Below, piece after piece: positions 33,321 to 41,607 of a stretch of 64,000 bases of DNA. Where the stretch lies: contig NZ_DATGLN010000161.1 in NCBI RefSeq assembly GCF_035294165.1, forward strand, positions 1 through 64,000, read 5' to 3'. A model generated the notes under the pieces. The model had not been told where the DNA came from and did not search any database. It saw only the letters and a list, made by a program, of their open reading frames with translations. A program made the position numbers and the translations under genes. Numbering within the stretch: position 1 is the first letter of the stretch; every line of letters starts with the position of its first letter. This DNA comes from Chthonomonas sp035294165. GTDB lineage: Bacteria > Armatimonadota > Chthonomonadetes > Chthonomonadales > Chthonomonadaceae.

Positions 33321-34679
33321 ATGTTTCGCAAATTTACCAAATTGAGCATTCAAACGGCTCTAACCATCGCTACAACGCTTCTCATTATTATAGCCGGCAA
33401 TGCAAGTGCCTGCGCCCAAACGCCCGCTTCTCCCGCTTCTACCATCAACACAGGCGATACCGCCTGGATGCTTGTTGCCGCTGCCTTCGTCATGCTGATG
33501 ACCCCCGGCCTCGCTTTCTTCTATGGGGGCATGGTGCGCTCTAAAAATGTGCTTAACATGCTTATGCAGAGCTTCGTGGCCCTCGGTATCGTGACCCTTG
33601 TATGGCTTCTGTGGGGCTACTCGCTTGCTTTCGCACCAGGGAACCCTTTCATCGGCAGCTTACGCTGGTTTGGGCTTAACCATGTCGGTGAAAATCCTTC
33701 TTCGTACTATGCTCCCACCATCCCACACCAAGTTTATATGATCTACCAACTGATGTTCGCCATCATCACCCCGGCGCTCATCAGTGGGGCGATCGCCGAA
33801 CGCATGAAATTTTCGACATATGTGGTCTTCATTACCCTTTGGAGCACTTTCATCTACTGTCCACTCGCTCATTGGGTTTGGGGACACAACGGCTGGCTCA
33901 ACAACCTTGGGGCACTCGATTTCGCCGGAGGTACCGTAGTGCACATCAGCAGCGGTGTTTCGGCTCTTGTCCTCGCCATAGCCCTTGGCAGACGCCATAC
34001 AGACGCGCTCCATTCCGGAGAAGAGATGCGCCCCCACAACCTTACTATGACTTTGGTGGGTACCGCACTGTTGTGGTTTGGGTGGTTCGGTTTTAATGCA
34101 GGCAGCGCCTTGGCCTCCGGTGGGCTTGCCGCCTCCGCCTTTGTCGCCACCCATATTGCAGCAGCCATCGCTGGACTTACATGGATACTTATTGAATGGA
34201 GTATCTACAAAAAACCTACCGCGCTGGGCTTTGCCACCGGTGCGGTCGCAGGTCTTGTGGCTATTACACCGGCCTCCGGCTATGTGGGGCCTGTTCCTGC
34301 GCTGCTTATAGGCGCTGGAGTGGCCTTCATCTCCTTTTATGCCATTAAACTCAAGCATAAGTTTCACTACGACGACGCTCTCGATGTATTTGGGGTTCAT
34401 GGGATGGGAGGAGTTTGGGGAGCACTTGCCACCGGCCTCTTTGCCTCTGTGCTCGTGAACAGTTCGGGCAGTAACGGCCTTTTCTATGGTGGGGGCCTAA
34501 CCCTGTTGCTTAAACAGACCATCGCAGTCGTCAGCGCAGTCGCCTACGCAGCTATAGGAACCTGGATACTTACCAAAATTCTCGGTGCTACCATGGGACT
34601 GCGTGTCCGAGTAGAAGAAGAAAATGTAGGTTTGGATCTTACTCAACATGGCGAATCGGCCTATGTCATGGCAGAGTGA
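33321..34679 (+). CDS. amt: Ammonium transporter Amt
   Basis: 452 residues. A signal peptide (TALTIATTLLIIIAGNASACA) precedes the usual 11-helix channel, as in several Gram-negative-type Amt proteins. Motifs: TAWMLVAAAFVMLMTPGLAF, FYGGMVRSKNVLN, twin pore histidines in GGTVVHISSG and DVFGVHGMGG, and the C-terminal GLDLTQHGESAY that contacts PII proteins. AGGAGG lies 13 bases before the ATG, rather far. No glnK/glnB gene is adjacent, which is less common. Leader holds a transposon-end remnant that may supply promoter elements. Confidence 0.95.
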   Translation: MFRKFTKLSIQTALTIATTLLIIIAGNASACAQTPASPASTINTGDTAWMLVAAAFVMLMTPGLAFFYGGMVRSKNVLNMLMQSFVALGIVTLVWLLWGYSLAFAPGNPFIGSLRWFGLNHVGENPSSYYAPTIPHQVYMIYQLMFAIITPALISGAIAERMKFSTYVVFITLWSTFIYCPLAHWVWGHNGWLNNLGALDFAGGTVVHISSGVSALVLAIALGRRHTDALHSGEEMRPHNLTMTLVGTALLWFGWFGFNAGSALASGGLAASAFVATHIAAAIAGLTWILIEWSIYKKPTALGFATGAVAGLVAITPASGYVGPVPALLIGAGVAFISFYAIKLKHKFHYDDALDVFGVHGMGGVWGALATGLFASVLVNSSGSNGLFYGGGLTLLLKQTIAVVSAVAYAAIGTWILTKILGATMGLRVRVEEENVGLDLTQHGESAYVMAE

Positions 34680-34705
34680 ATCACCTTCTTAAATCCTGGC
34701 ACAAG

Positions 34706-34735
34706 TTGACAAAAGCTTCCCAATATAGGTAGAGT
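34706..34735 (+). promoter_or_regulatory. Promoter of the TPP-riboswitch operon
   Basis: A consensus TTGACA (34706-34711), 18-base spacer and TAGAGT (34730-34735) lie about a dozen bases before the riboswitch begins, giving a start point just ahead of P1. Confidence 0.6.
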
Positions 34736-34753
34736 CTTACTTAGTCTCATATC

Positions 34754-34841
34754 CATGCTAGGGGTGCTGCAAAGCTGAGAGGGCTATCCTAGCCCAACCC
34801 TATGAACCTGATTCGGGTAATGCCGACGGAGGGAAGCCATG
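34754..34841 (+). promoter_or_regulatory. TPP riboswitch (THI element)
   Basis: The conserved core is complete: GGGGTGC, GCTGAGAGGG, AACCCTATGAACCTGAT, GGGTAATGCCGACGGAGGGA. P1 forms from CATG-CT near 34754 and AG-CCATG ending 34841. Binding thiamine pyrophosphate should switch off the downstream genes through the terminator at 34854. The downstream thiamine pyrophosphokinase gene agrees. Confidence 0.95.
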
Positions 34842-34853
34842 ACTTATCTACAC

Positions 34854-34889
34854 AGCCATCGCTCCCAAGGTTCGGAGTGATGGCTTTTT
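34854..34889 (+). terminator. Riboswitch-controlled intrinsic terminator
   Basis: A 12-base arm AGCCATCGCTCC pairs with GGAGTGATGGCT (one mismatch-type wobble position, eight-base loop) and runs into TTTTT. The AAGCCAT in the 3' strand of riboswitch P1 (34834-34840) can pair instead with ATGGCTT of the terminator's right arm, giving an antiterminator when TPP is absent. Confidence 0.85.
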
Positions 34890-34949
34890 GCTTGTCACTA
34901 CCCAATTGGCCCGTCGTCTGAAAGCGCACCTGGCGCCAAGGAGAAAACG

Positions 34950-35750
34950 ATGAATCTATCTGCTTCTAAAAAGGCATTCACACTGATTGAACTTCTAGTG
35001 GTTATCGCCATAATAGCGATTCTCGCAGCTATTCTGTTCCCTGTCTTTGCCCAAGCCCGTGAGCAGGCACGTCAAACTGTTTGTACTTCAAACGTACGCC
35101 AACTCAGTATGGCCGTGCAGATGTACCTCCAGGATTACGATGAAACGTTTCCTATCTTCTATGCCTACAACACTTGGGACCCCATCCAAAATGTCCCCGC
35201 ACCTTCAGGTACGCCCATGCATAAAGGGGTAGAGGTGGAGTTGATGCCTTACGTCAAAAACCATCTCATCTTCAAATGCCCGGACGATCAGGGCGGCCCC
35301 TCGCTCTATACCACCTATCAAAATGATGGTTGTCCAAACACCAATACCTATTTTGACTGCTATGGTTCAAGCTATCGCTTCGATCACGGCGTCTTTACCA
35401 CTATCGCCAACGAATCGAGTCAGGACAATATTCTCTACACTACTACACAAGTGGTTACCTTAGCTTCACTGGCACTTCCGGCAGAAACACGCCTCATGCG
35501 TGATGAGATGATGCCTTGGTTTGGTACAAATCCAAGCTATGGATACATTCCAGGCTATTTCCAACAGTGGCATCCGCGCGGCGGAGGAATCGTGTTTGCC
35601 GATGGACATGGCAAGTTTATCGTCTCAAGCGCTGCCTTCGACGATGAAGTTGTGTGCCCAGGCGGTGAACGCAGCGGGCAACTCGATCCGAATGCTGCCA
35701 GCGATGGCAATCCTGGGAACCCACCTACATACTATTGGCTTTGCGATTAA
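34950..35750 (+). CDS. Prepilin-like secreted protein (DUF1559 type), first gene of TPP-riboswitch operon
   Basis: 266 residues. Type IV prepilin N-terminus KKAFTLIELLVVIAII with the cleavage Gly-equivalent position before FTLIELL replaced by Ala, conserved Glu5, and FPVFAQAREQARQTVC directly after the helix, the form typical of Armatimonadota and Planctomycetota. A globular domain with six or more cysteines follows, ending in GGGIVFADGHGKFIVSS, the DUF1559-like FADGH signature. AAGGAG precedes ATG 34950. It lies directly downstream of the TPP riboswitch and terminator, and four bases before the thiamine pyrophosphokinase gene, so it should be TPP-controlled. A role in surface capture or uptake is inference; it could simply be a later insertion. 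Confidence 0.9.
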   Translation: MNLSASKKAFTLIELLVVIAIIAILAAILFPVFAQAREQARQTVCTSNVRQLSMAVQMYLQDYDETFPIFYAYNTWDPIQNVPAPSGTPMHKGVEVELMPYVKNHLIFKCPDDQGGPSLYTTYQNDGCPNTNTYFDCYGSSYRFDHGVFTTIANESSQDNILYTTTQVVTLASLALPAETRLMRDEMMPWFGTNPSYGYIPGYFQQWHPRGGGIVFADGHGKFIVSSAAFDDEVVCPGGERSGQLDPNAASDGNPGNPPTYYWLCD

Positions 35751-35754
35751 GCCT

Positions 35755-36414
35755 ATGCACGTTCTTATCCTCGCAAACGGCTCACCACCGCCACGCGATC
35801 TAGCCCAACGTCTTGCAAGTGCTGCAGACCTCATCATTGCTACCGACGGCGCTGCAGCAAAAGCGTTTGACCTTGGGCTTCAGCCTCATCTCATATGTGG
35901 CGATTTTGACTCCATAGATAAAACGCAGGCGAGCCAACTGTTTCCTTCAGCTGAAATCATCGTGGCAGCTAATCAAGACTATGCTGACCTAGAAAAGTCG
36001 CTTCAACTGGCCAGAGAGCGTGGGGCAACTCAGGTCACCGTGCTCGGAGCCACCGGCGGTAGGCTCGATCATACACTTGCCAATCTCGCGCTGCTGCTGT
36101 CTTGGCATCAAACAATGGCGCTCTGCATTCAGGAAGCAGACACCACCGTATGGTGTCTCTCTGCAGCGGGTAGCACCCCGAATAAGCATATCATTCCCAC
36201 TCAACCAAACGATACGATCTCCCTTATCGCGACTCAGCCGGCCATTATCTCTATTCACGGCGTCTTATGGGAGGCCAATCACCTTTTGTTACTGCCGGGA
36301 ACGCGGGCGGTAAGCAATAAGGCGCTCGGGCATACTGTTGAGGTTGAGATAGTGCAAGGAACGGTTTTTCTCTGCTTGCTAAGCTCCTCCATCATGGAAA
36401 CATCAACCCCATGA
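35755..36414 (+). CDS. Thiamine pyrophosphokinase (thiamine diphosphokinase)
   Basis: 219 residues. Makes TPP from thiamine and ATP. Motifs: LILANG, IIATDGAAAKAFDLGLQPHL, ICGDFDSID (metal/ATP site), NQDYADLEKSLQLA, LGATGGRLDHTLANLALL, and the C-terminal thiamine-binding GTRAVSNKALG region. The start is ATG 35755, four bases after the prepilin stop and without its own clear Shine-Dalgarno site, so it depends on translation of the prepilin gene. The frame's upstream extension overlaps the prepilin gene and is spurious. Its stop overlaps the symporter start (ATGA). Confidence 0.93.
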   Translation: MHVLILANGSPPPRDLAQRLASAADLIIATDGAAAKAFDLGLQPHLICGDFDSIDKTQASQLFPSAEIIVAANQDYADLEKSLQLARERGATQVTVLGATGGRLDHTLANLALLLSWHQTMALCIQEADTTVWCLSAAGSTPNKHIIPTQPNDTISLIATQPAIISIHGVLWEANHLLLLPGTRAVSNKALGHTVEVEIVQGTVFLCLLSSSIMETSTP

Positions 36415-37838
36415 CAAACCCGCATTTTTCCCTTTACGACTGGTCGTTTTTTATCATCTACCTGGCCTTTCTTCTATGGATCGGGCTACGAAGAAACCGC
36501 ATTACCACCGAAGACTACCTAATTGCAAATCGCAACCTTAGCTTGCCTGTATTTGTCGCAACTCTAGTGGCCACATGGTACGGTGGAATTTTGGGCGCCG
36601 GAGAGTTCGTCTATACCGATGGACTTGCGGCTTGGGCAGCGAACGGTCTACCCTACTACCTGTTCGCCATCCTTTTCGCTTTGTTCCTAGCAAAGCGTGT
36701 CCGTCAAGCAGGCTCTAGCCTCTATACTATTCCCGATCGGTTGGAAATGGAGTACGACCGAGGAACAGCCCTACTTGGGGCCTTACTTGCCTTTCTCTAC
36801 GCCACTCCATCTCAGTATGTGCTAATGCTTGGAATTCTGCTTCAACTCCTGTTCGGATGGCCTCTCTGGTTAGCGATGCTGGTAGGAACGCTCTTCTCGA
36901 TCATTTATGCGCTCATAGGTGGTTTTTTGGCCGATGTACGTGTTAACACACTGCAATTCCTGCTCATGTTCTCTGGCTTCATTTTAACGGTGGCCTTCTG
37001 TCTGAAAAAATTCGGAGGTGTTCGGCCACTGCTTCGTACGCACCCCCTCCCGCCCCATTACTTTACTGCACTTGGCAACCACAATATGTTATGGCTTTTG
37101 GCATGGAGCGTCATTGCACTGCAAACGTTTACCGATCCGGGGTTCCATCAGCGCTGCTATGCCGCCAAAACCCCGCGCATCGCTACACTTGGCATTCTCG
37201 TCGCCGTTATCTGCTGGTTTACTTTCGATTCCCTTACTTTTCTTACAGGACTGTTTGCTCGCGTTCTTTTCCCGAATCTAAGCGATCCCACCCTAGCCTT
37301 TCCAATCATTGCCGCACAGATTCTGCCGCACGGCCTTCGAGGCTTTTTCTATGTTGGGATGCTGGCACCCATCATGGCCGCAACCGTCTCCTATACATTC
37401 ATCTCGGCCATGACCATCGGAAGAGACTTTATATGGCGCCTTCGAAACGAAGCCGGGCCACAGAACGTTCCGCGTTATACTCGTATCGGCCTTGTACTTA
37501 CTTCGTTTATTTCTATCGGCATCGCTTTGGTGGTACGTTCCGTGGTAGAACAGTGGTATCTTTTTGGAAATCTCATCGTATCGGGCCTCCTGTTGCCATT
37601 AGTCGGAGCCTACCTATGTCCCCCAAAATGGAAAATCCCAGCCCGTTATGCTTTTCAGACGATGCTCTATGGTTCCCTTGTCGCCTTTCTAGACCTCGGG
37701 CTGGGCTGGTGGCATTACCACGGTAACTATCAAGACCTCTGGGGCATTCCGCCCCTCATACCTGGCCTACTGGTTAGTGCTAGCTTTTACCTTCTTGGCG
37801 TTAAGCAAACGGCAAAAATGCAAACATCGAGCCTATAG
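36411..37838 (+). CDS. Sodium/solute symporter family protein, candidate thiamine or thiamine-precursor transporter
   Basis: 475 residues, about 13 hydrophobic helices, SSS (SLC5-like) family: EDYLIANRNLSLPVFVATLVATWYG at helix 2, GEFVYTDG, SLYTIPDRLEMEYDRG, and a middle QTFTDPGFHQRCYAAKTP typical of the family. It is coupled by ATGA to thiamine pyrophosphokinase behind a TPP riboswitch. SSS members called ThiV have been predicted from regulon analysis to import hydroxymethylpyrimidine or thiamine, so the same is proposed here; substrate is inferred from context only. Its stop overlaps the convergent oxidoreductase gene by six bases (palindrome CTATAG). Confidence 0.88.
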   Translation: MTNPHFSLYDWSFFIIYLAFLLWIGLRRNRITTEDYLIANRNLSLPVFVATLVATWYGGILGAGEFVYTDGLAAWAANGLPYYLFAILFALFLAKRVRQAGSSLYTIPDRLEMEYDRGTALLGALLAFLYATPSQYVLMLGILLQLLFGWPLWLAMLVGTLFSIIYALIGGFLADVRVNTLQFLLMFSGFILTVAFCLKKFGGVRPLLRTHPLPPHYFTALGNHNMLWLLAWSVIALQTFTDPGFHQRCYAAKTPRIATLGILVAVICWFTFDSLTFLTGLFARVLFPNLSDPTLAFPIIAAQILPHGLRGFFYVGMLAPIMAATVSYTFISAMTIGRDFIWRLRNEAGPQNVPRYTRIGLVLTSFISIGIALVVRSVVEQWYLFGNLIVSGLLLPLVGAYLCPPKWKIPARYAFQTMLYGSLVAFLDLGLGWWHYHGNYQDLWGIPPLIPGLLVSASFYLLGVKQTAKMQTSSL

Positions 37839-38936
37839 CGGTAATGCTGTTGATCTAGATAACGCCTTTACCTCCTCGGCCGATACCTCTTCACCGCGCT
37901 CTGCTGAAAGATAGATACCCTCGGAAATAAGCATGGTATTCAAAGCGATTTCAGCAGTAGGCAACAATGAAACACGCCCCTGCAAAGCGGCTACCCAATG
38001 CTGTTGAGAGCTGCCGAATAGGTCTCCTTCTCCACGAAGGCTGTTCCAACGGAATCGTGCGGCGCTTAAACTCGCGGTTGCGTTTAAGTCGAGATCGCCT
38101 ACACTTTGGTAATATCCAAAGGGTTGCAGACGCACACCGCCCTTTGTTCCTACAAGCGACGAGCCTTCAAAGCCATCTAACTCAATCGCCCACGCCTCGA
38201 TGATATCCATCGTCAAATCCCCTTCAAATCGCACAAACCCCATCCCTAGCTCTTCGACGCTGTAGCCAGAGCTGCGTCGCCTCTCCTCATCCATCGGCAG
38301 CTTCTGATATGTCTTACCGGTAACACGCTCAACCTTTGGGTTGCCAAGCAAGTAGAGGAGTTGGGAGATATGGTAGACCCCCATGTCATAGAGGGCACCT
38401 CCGCCGGATACAGCCTTTTGCACAAAGGGAGCTTTCCCATAGCCATCTACATAGGGCCGCCCTCGCCTCCTGAAACCGGTTGAGCGCGCGTGGTATATCT
38501 CGCCTAAGAAACCGTTGTCAATTAGTTCTTTTGCAGCCCGGGTCTCGTCGGAATAGAGAAAACCCAGTTGGATGTGCAGCATCTTCCCTTTCTCGCGGGC
38601 GCACTCTAACATCGTTACCGCATCACGATAGGAGCCGGCCATTGGCTTTTCGCAGTAGACGTGCAGCCCCCGTTCCAAAGCAGCGACGGTAGCAGGCATG
38701 TGGAGATTATTGTGCAAACACACATCTACGGCATCAAGATCGTCTCGTTCGAGCATATCCTGTGTCCGATAATAAACATTCGGGATAGAAAATGTTGCCG
38801 CCGTGCTGTCCGCTGCCGATCGGTCAATGTCAGCACAGGCTACAACCTCTACCCCAGAAATACGAGCGTAGTTCTGAAGGTGAATCTGTGCGATCTGCCC
38901 GCAACCGATGATGCCAATTCGTATGGACTTTTCCAT
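37833..38936 (-). CDS. Gfo/Idh/MocA family NAD(P)-dependent oxidoreductase
   Basis: 367 residues. N-terminal Rossmann domain with IGIIGCGQIAQIHLQNY and the family motif EKPMA (GLHVYCEKPMAG), then an alpha/beta C-terminal domain with GGGALYDMGVYHISQLLYLLG, where the Asp/His pair (GGALYDMGVYH) is the usual substrate-contacting position. These enzymes oxidise or reduce cyclic sugars and inositols. AAAGGGG lies about ten bases before ATG 38936. Single gene, convergent with the symporter. Substrate cannot be predicted from sequence. Confidence 0.9.
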   Translation of the reverse strand: MEKSIRIGIIGCGQIAQIHLQNYARISGVEVVACADIDRSAADSTAATFSIPNVYYRTQDMLERDDLDAVDVCLHNNLHMPATVAALERGLHVYCEKPMAGSYRDAVTMLECAREKGKMLHIQLGFLYSDETRAAKELIDNGFLGEIYHARSTGFRRRGRPYVDGYGKAPFVQKAVSGGGALYDMGVYHISQLLYLLGNPKVERVTGKTYQKLPMDEERRRSSGYSVEELGMGFVRFEGDLTMDIIEAWAIELDGFEGSSLVGTKGGVRLQPFGYYQSVGDLDLNATASLSAARFRWNSLRGEGDLFGSSQQHWVAALQGRVSLLPTAEIALNTMLISEGIYLSAERGEEVSAEEVKALSRSTALPL

Positions 38937-39101
38937 CGAAACCCCTTTCTCACAAAAGTTTGAAGTTCAATTTCGACGCGCAGTGCAAAATCTCCTGTTA
39001 TGCCCATACAGTACATGACCCTACCAAGCTCTGAACCACAATTTAAACCCCTAGCTTCTCATAATTCCACAATCACAGAATAAAAACTCGCAGGACTGCT
39101 A

Positions 39102-39131
39102 TTGACAAGTCGATCTGTCATCGTGTATAAT
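39102..39131 (+). promoter_or_regulatory. Near-consensus sigma-70 promoter
   Basis: TTGACA (39102-39107), 18-base spacer, TATAAT (39126-39131): both hexamers perfect. It is 157 bases ahead of the prepilin-like gene at 39288, giving a leader of about 150 bases that contains a small AATCGAA/TTCGATT hairpin near 39196. The rest of the 351-base gap from 38937 shows nothing else recognisable. Confidence 0.85.
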
Positions 39132-39287
39132 CGAAACAGTTCGACAACGGAGACGAGTGCACCGTACTTCAATAAAGCTGAGAAGTGCCATGATAATCGA
39201 ATGGTTTCGATTTCCCGCATTTGTTCTCCTGGCTCTGAACTAAATTCAACGGATGTTTATAAATACAACCTATTGGGAGACAAGTAA

Positions 39288-40085
39288 ATGCAACGAAAAG
39301 CTTTTACGCTCATCGAACTGCTTGTCGTGATCGCGATTATAGCGATTCTGGCAGCTATTCTCTTCCCCGTGTTCGCTCAGGCACGGGAAAAAGCGCGGGC
39401 GATCTCATGCGTCTCAAATGAGAAGCAACTCGCTACCTCGATCCTCATGTATACCCAAGACTATGACGAGGTTTTCCCCACCGGACTGCAACAAAGCTGG
39501 TACGCAAATACCTGGTATGTTCTTGTACAGCCCTATGTGCAAAATCTGCAGGTCTTTCGCTGCCCAGACGATCCTATTGGAACTCCTCCCTCCTGGACTC
39601 AACCGTGGGGCGGAATTCGTCTTTCCTACGCCTCCAATGGCTACATGAAATGGGACGGTTCCCACTGGAGCGTCTTCGGTATCATGGGGATGTCGCAGAG
39701 CTGGATGGGTAATACCACTACATCACAAGCTCGTATTGGGCGCCCAGCAGAAACCATTCTCTTTACTGAGAAGGACGCCCTGCAGCCTAATATCAACACG
39801 ATTCCCGGCAACCTGCTCGACTTCGGCCCCGGCTGTATGTTCACCGGCGTGAACTGGTGGGATGGCTTTTCTCCTGGCGAGATTCCTAACGGAACCATCC
39901 CGGCCAACTCTGTTACCAATCCGTACGATCCCAACGGGCCTAACGGAGCCGTCACGGCCGTGCACGCACAAAAAGCTAATTTTGCCTTTGCTGACGGTCA
40001 TGTAAAAGCTTTGACGCCAACGGCTACCGATCCCGACCCGGTTAACCAACCTCAAAACAATATGTGGGACGCAACGCGGCAGTAA
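39288..40085 (+). CDS. Prepilin-like secreted protein (DUF1559 type)
   Basis: 265 residues. N-terminus MQRKAFTLIELLVVIAIIAI followed by FPVFAQAREKARAISC: type III/IV signal with conserved Glu, then a globular domain. The middle has YTQDYDEVFPTG and FRCPDDP, the end has NFAFADGHVKALTP, the conserved signature of this family. GGGAG lies nine bases before the ATG. Expected to be cleaved by a prepilin peptidase and assembled or exported as a pseudopilin. It shares its layout with the protein at 34950 (about the same length, QDYDE and FKCPDD/FRCPDD), so both are paralogues. A strong promoter suggests high expression. Individual role unknown. Confidence 0.92.
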   Translation: MQRKAFTLIELLVVIAIIAILAAILFPVFAQAREKARAISCVSNEKQLATSILMYTQDYDEVFPTGLQQSWYANTWYVLVQPYVQNLQVFRCPDDPIGTPPSWTQPWGGIRLSYASNGYMKWDGSHWSVFGIMGMSQSWMGNTTTSQARIGRPAETILFTEKDALQPNINTIPGNLLDFGPGCMFTGVNWWDGFSPGEIPNGTIPANSVTNPYDPNGPNGAVTAVHAQKANFAFADGHVKALTPTATDPDPVNQPQNNMWDATRQ

Positions 40086-40123
40086 GTTTATTACCGATAT
40101 TCCCAGAAAGGTCTAGGATCAAA

Positions 40124-40369
40124 ATGCCCAAAGTCCAATATAAACGTCTGGTGCTTTCCCTATTAGCTATATTGAGCGCCACCCTAAGTCTCATGGGCTG
40201 CAACGTGGATAACACCATGTCGCCTGCGGACATAAAGCGCATGGAAAGCAAGCCGCCTCCAGGAGGCCCACCTCCAGAGGCACTCAAAATGATCCAAAAG
40301 ATCAACGAAGAGGCTCAACAGAAGATGATGAGCCAAACGCGACAGCAGGCAGCTCCAGCTCATCCTTAA
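40124..40369 (+). CDS. Small lipoprotein
   Basis: 81 residues. Signal peptide with a lipobox LMGC near residue 26, then a Pro/Gly-rich stretch (KPPPGGPPPEALKM) and an amphipathic Gln/Lys-rich helix (IQKINEEAQQKMMSQ). ATG 40124 follows TAGGATC; the frame's earlier opening lies within the previous gene. It lies 38 bases after the prepilin gene and just before a strong terminator, so the pair forms a two-gene unit. The composition suggests a surface spacer or partner for the pseudopilin; no family recognised. Confidence 0.7.
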   Translation: MPKVQYKRLVLSLLAILSATLSLMGCNVDNTMSPADIKRMESKPPPGGPPPEALKMIQKINEEAQQKMMSQTRQQAAPAHP

Positions 40370-40387
40370 AATCGCTCACTCTTGAGC

Positions 40388-40423
40388 AACCGCCCCGTTA
40401 GCAGCTCCGGGGCGGTTTTTTTT
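40388..40423 (+). terminator. Intrinsic terminator of the prepilin/lipoprotein unit
   Basis: Ten-bp stem AACCGCCCCG / CGGGGCGGTT, ten-base loop, followed by a run of eight T. Textbook form. Confidence 0.92.
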
Positions 40424-40462
40424 GAGATTTGATGAGGACGCCAACACCTGCCTGTATTGTTA

Positions 40463-40756
40463 CTAGGGGCCGATCAAACGTACCACCAACTGAGCCACAA
40501 ATTGTAACGCAATAATCAGAATGAGTGGAGATAAGTCTAAACCACCTAATTTCTCCGGTGGAACAAGCCTACGTATGGGAGCCAACATCGGCTCGAAGAT
40601 CGAATCCAGAAAACGTGCTACCGGCCGAAACGGCCCCAAATCCACGCGGAAAACTTGCAGCCATGAGACGATCACATAGACCAACAAAAGTAGGTTTAGT
40701 AGGTTCAAGACCCACAGAATAACGCCTCCTATCCCCATCGGTTCCCCGAAATACAT
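40463..40756 (-). CDS. YggT family membrane protein
   Basis: 97 residues with two hydrophobic segments: GVILWVLNLLNLLLLVYVIV and DLSPLILIIALQFVAQLVV, separated by PVARFLDSIFEPMLAPIRRL, the repeated family signature. YggT proteins are linked with osmotic tolerance and, in other bacteria, envelope or division functions; mechanism unclear. GGAGGA precedes ATG 40756. It begins four bases after the TPR gene and is co-expressed with it. Confidence 0.88.
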   Translation of the reverse strand: MYFGEPMGIGGVILWVLNLLNLLLLVYVIVSWLQVFRVDLGPFRPVARFLDSIFEPMLAPIRRLVPPEKLGGLDLSPLILIIALQFVAQLVVRLIGP

Positions 40757-40760
40757 TTTC

Positions 40761-41483
40761 CTATCCTCCAGAATGCTGCTGCAGCAGCTTTTCTTTCACA
40801 CGTTTCAGATGAATACTCGCAATGGGGTCGTCAGGATACTGCGCCGCATGCTCCCAAGCCGCTTCCGCTTGCTTCCACTCTCCCAATTGCTCATAACAGT
40901 GGGCAAGATTGTGCCACGTAAACCAAGGGCACTTGAACTGAACAGCTTTTTCATAATACGGAACGGCCGCCTTTGGGTTCTTCAAATAGAGCCAGTAGAA
41001 ATCCCCCATCTCATCGTACATATAATAAGTATCAGGATTTGCCTCAATACCTCGCTTTAAGGTGGCGATCCCCTCCTGTGCCCGATCGGTAGACCATAAG
41101 AGCCAAGCGTTGTTAGCATAGGTCTCAACATTGTGAGGGTCGCCTTGGGCCACGATCTGGTTAAGATTGATACAGTGATTATACTCGCCCGCATCGAAAT
41201 GCGAATCGGCTTGTTCATATAGCTCGTGTAACACCTCTGCTGTTATGGCGTCTGCCGTAGCCGGCTCGGCAGCCACATCTCTTAAAATCCGACTACCAAT
41301 CGCATCTACTTGCTCCGGCGTTTTGGCGTTTGAGAAAGAGACCGGATGCGGCTTCTTATTCCCTGCAGGCCCCTCTCCTAAAGCGCTACCTATCACCAAC
41401 GTGGATAGCATGAGCCCCCCGATTATTAAGCCGAGACAACGTCCGGCAACGTCTCTTAAGCGGTCAATTTGGTCTTGATGCAT
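40761..41483 (-). CDS. Exported TPR-repeat protein
   Basis: 240 residues. An N-terminal hydrophobic segment (CLGLIIGGLMLSTLVIGSALG) is a signal peptide or anchor. From about residue 85 to 235 there are four tetratricopeptide-like repeats: HFDAGEYNHCINLNQIVAQ, ANNAWLLWSTDRAQEGI, DEMGDFYWLYLKNPKAAVPY and HNLAHCYEQLGEWKQAEAAW. TPRs mediate protein contacts. An upstream GTG at 41492 is possible; ATG 41483 is preferred with AAGGA ten bases upstream, but GGAGG lies too close. Function unknown. Confidence 0.78.
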   Translation of the reverse strand: MHQDQIDRLRDVAGRCLGLIIGGLMLSTLVIGSALGEGPAGNKKPHPVSFSNAKTPEQVDAIGSRILRDVAAEPATADAITAEVLHELYEQADSHFDAGEYNHCINLNQIVAQGDPHNVETYANNAWLLWSTDRAQEGIATLKRGIEANPDTYYMYDEMGDFYWLYLKNPKAAVPYYEKAVQFKCPWFTWHNLAHCYEQLGEWKQAEAAWEHAAQYPDDPIASIHLKRVKEKLLQQHSGG

Positions 41484-41537
41484 AACCTCCACATCCTTGT
41501 TAAAAATCCTGCTCGCCCACGAAATCCATCCAAACTA

Positions 41538-41565
41538 AGTATACGGTAAAACGAACAGGTTCCAA
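41538..41565 (-). promoter_or_regulatory. Promoter of the TPR/YggT unit
   Basis: Minus strand: TTGGAA (41565-41560), 16-base spacer, TATACT (41543-41538), about 55 bases before the TPR gene start. Confidence 0.6.
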
Positions 41566-41607
41566 TAACTCTATTTTTGTCTACTACATCCTGCCTGTTG
41601 AGACCCA

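Noticed and set aside
33660..34400. 246-codon minus-strand frame
   Set aside because: Lies wholly antisense to amt, with Lys/Gly/Cys-rich, unstructured composition typical of shadow frames.
35521..35754. Extended N-terminus of thiamine pyrophosphokinase
   Set aside because: Overlaps the prepilin gene in another frame; the family's usual start LILANG begins right after ATG 35755.
39102..39287. 61-codon plus-strand frame upstream of the second prepilin-like gene
   Set aside because: It begins inside the -35 hexamer of a near-consensus promoter, has no Shine-Dalgarno site and no recognisable composition.
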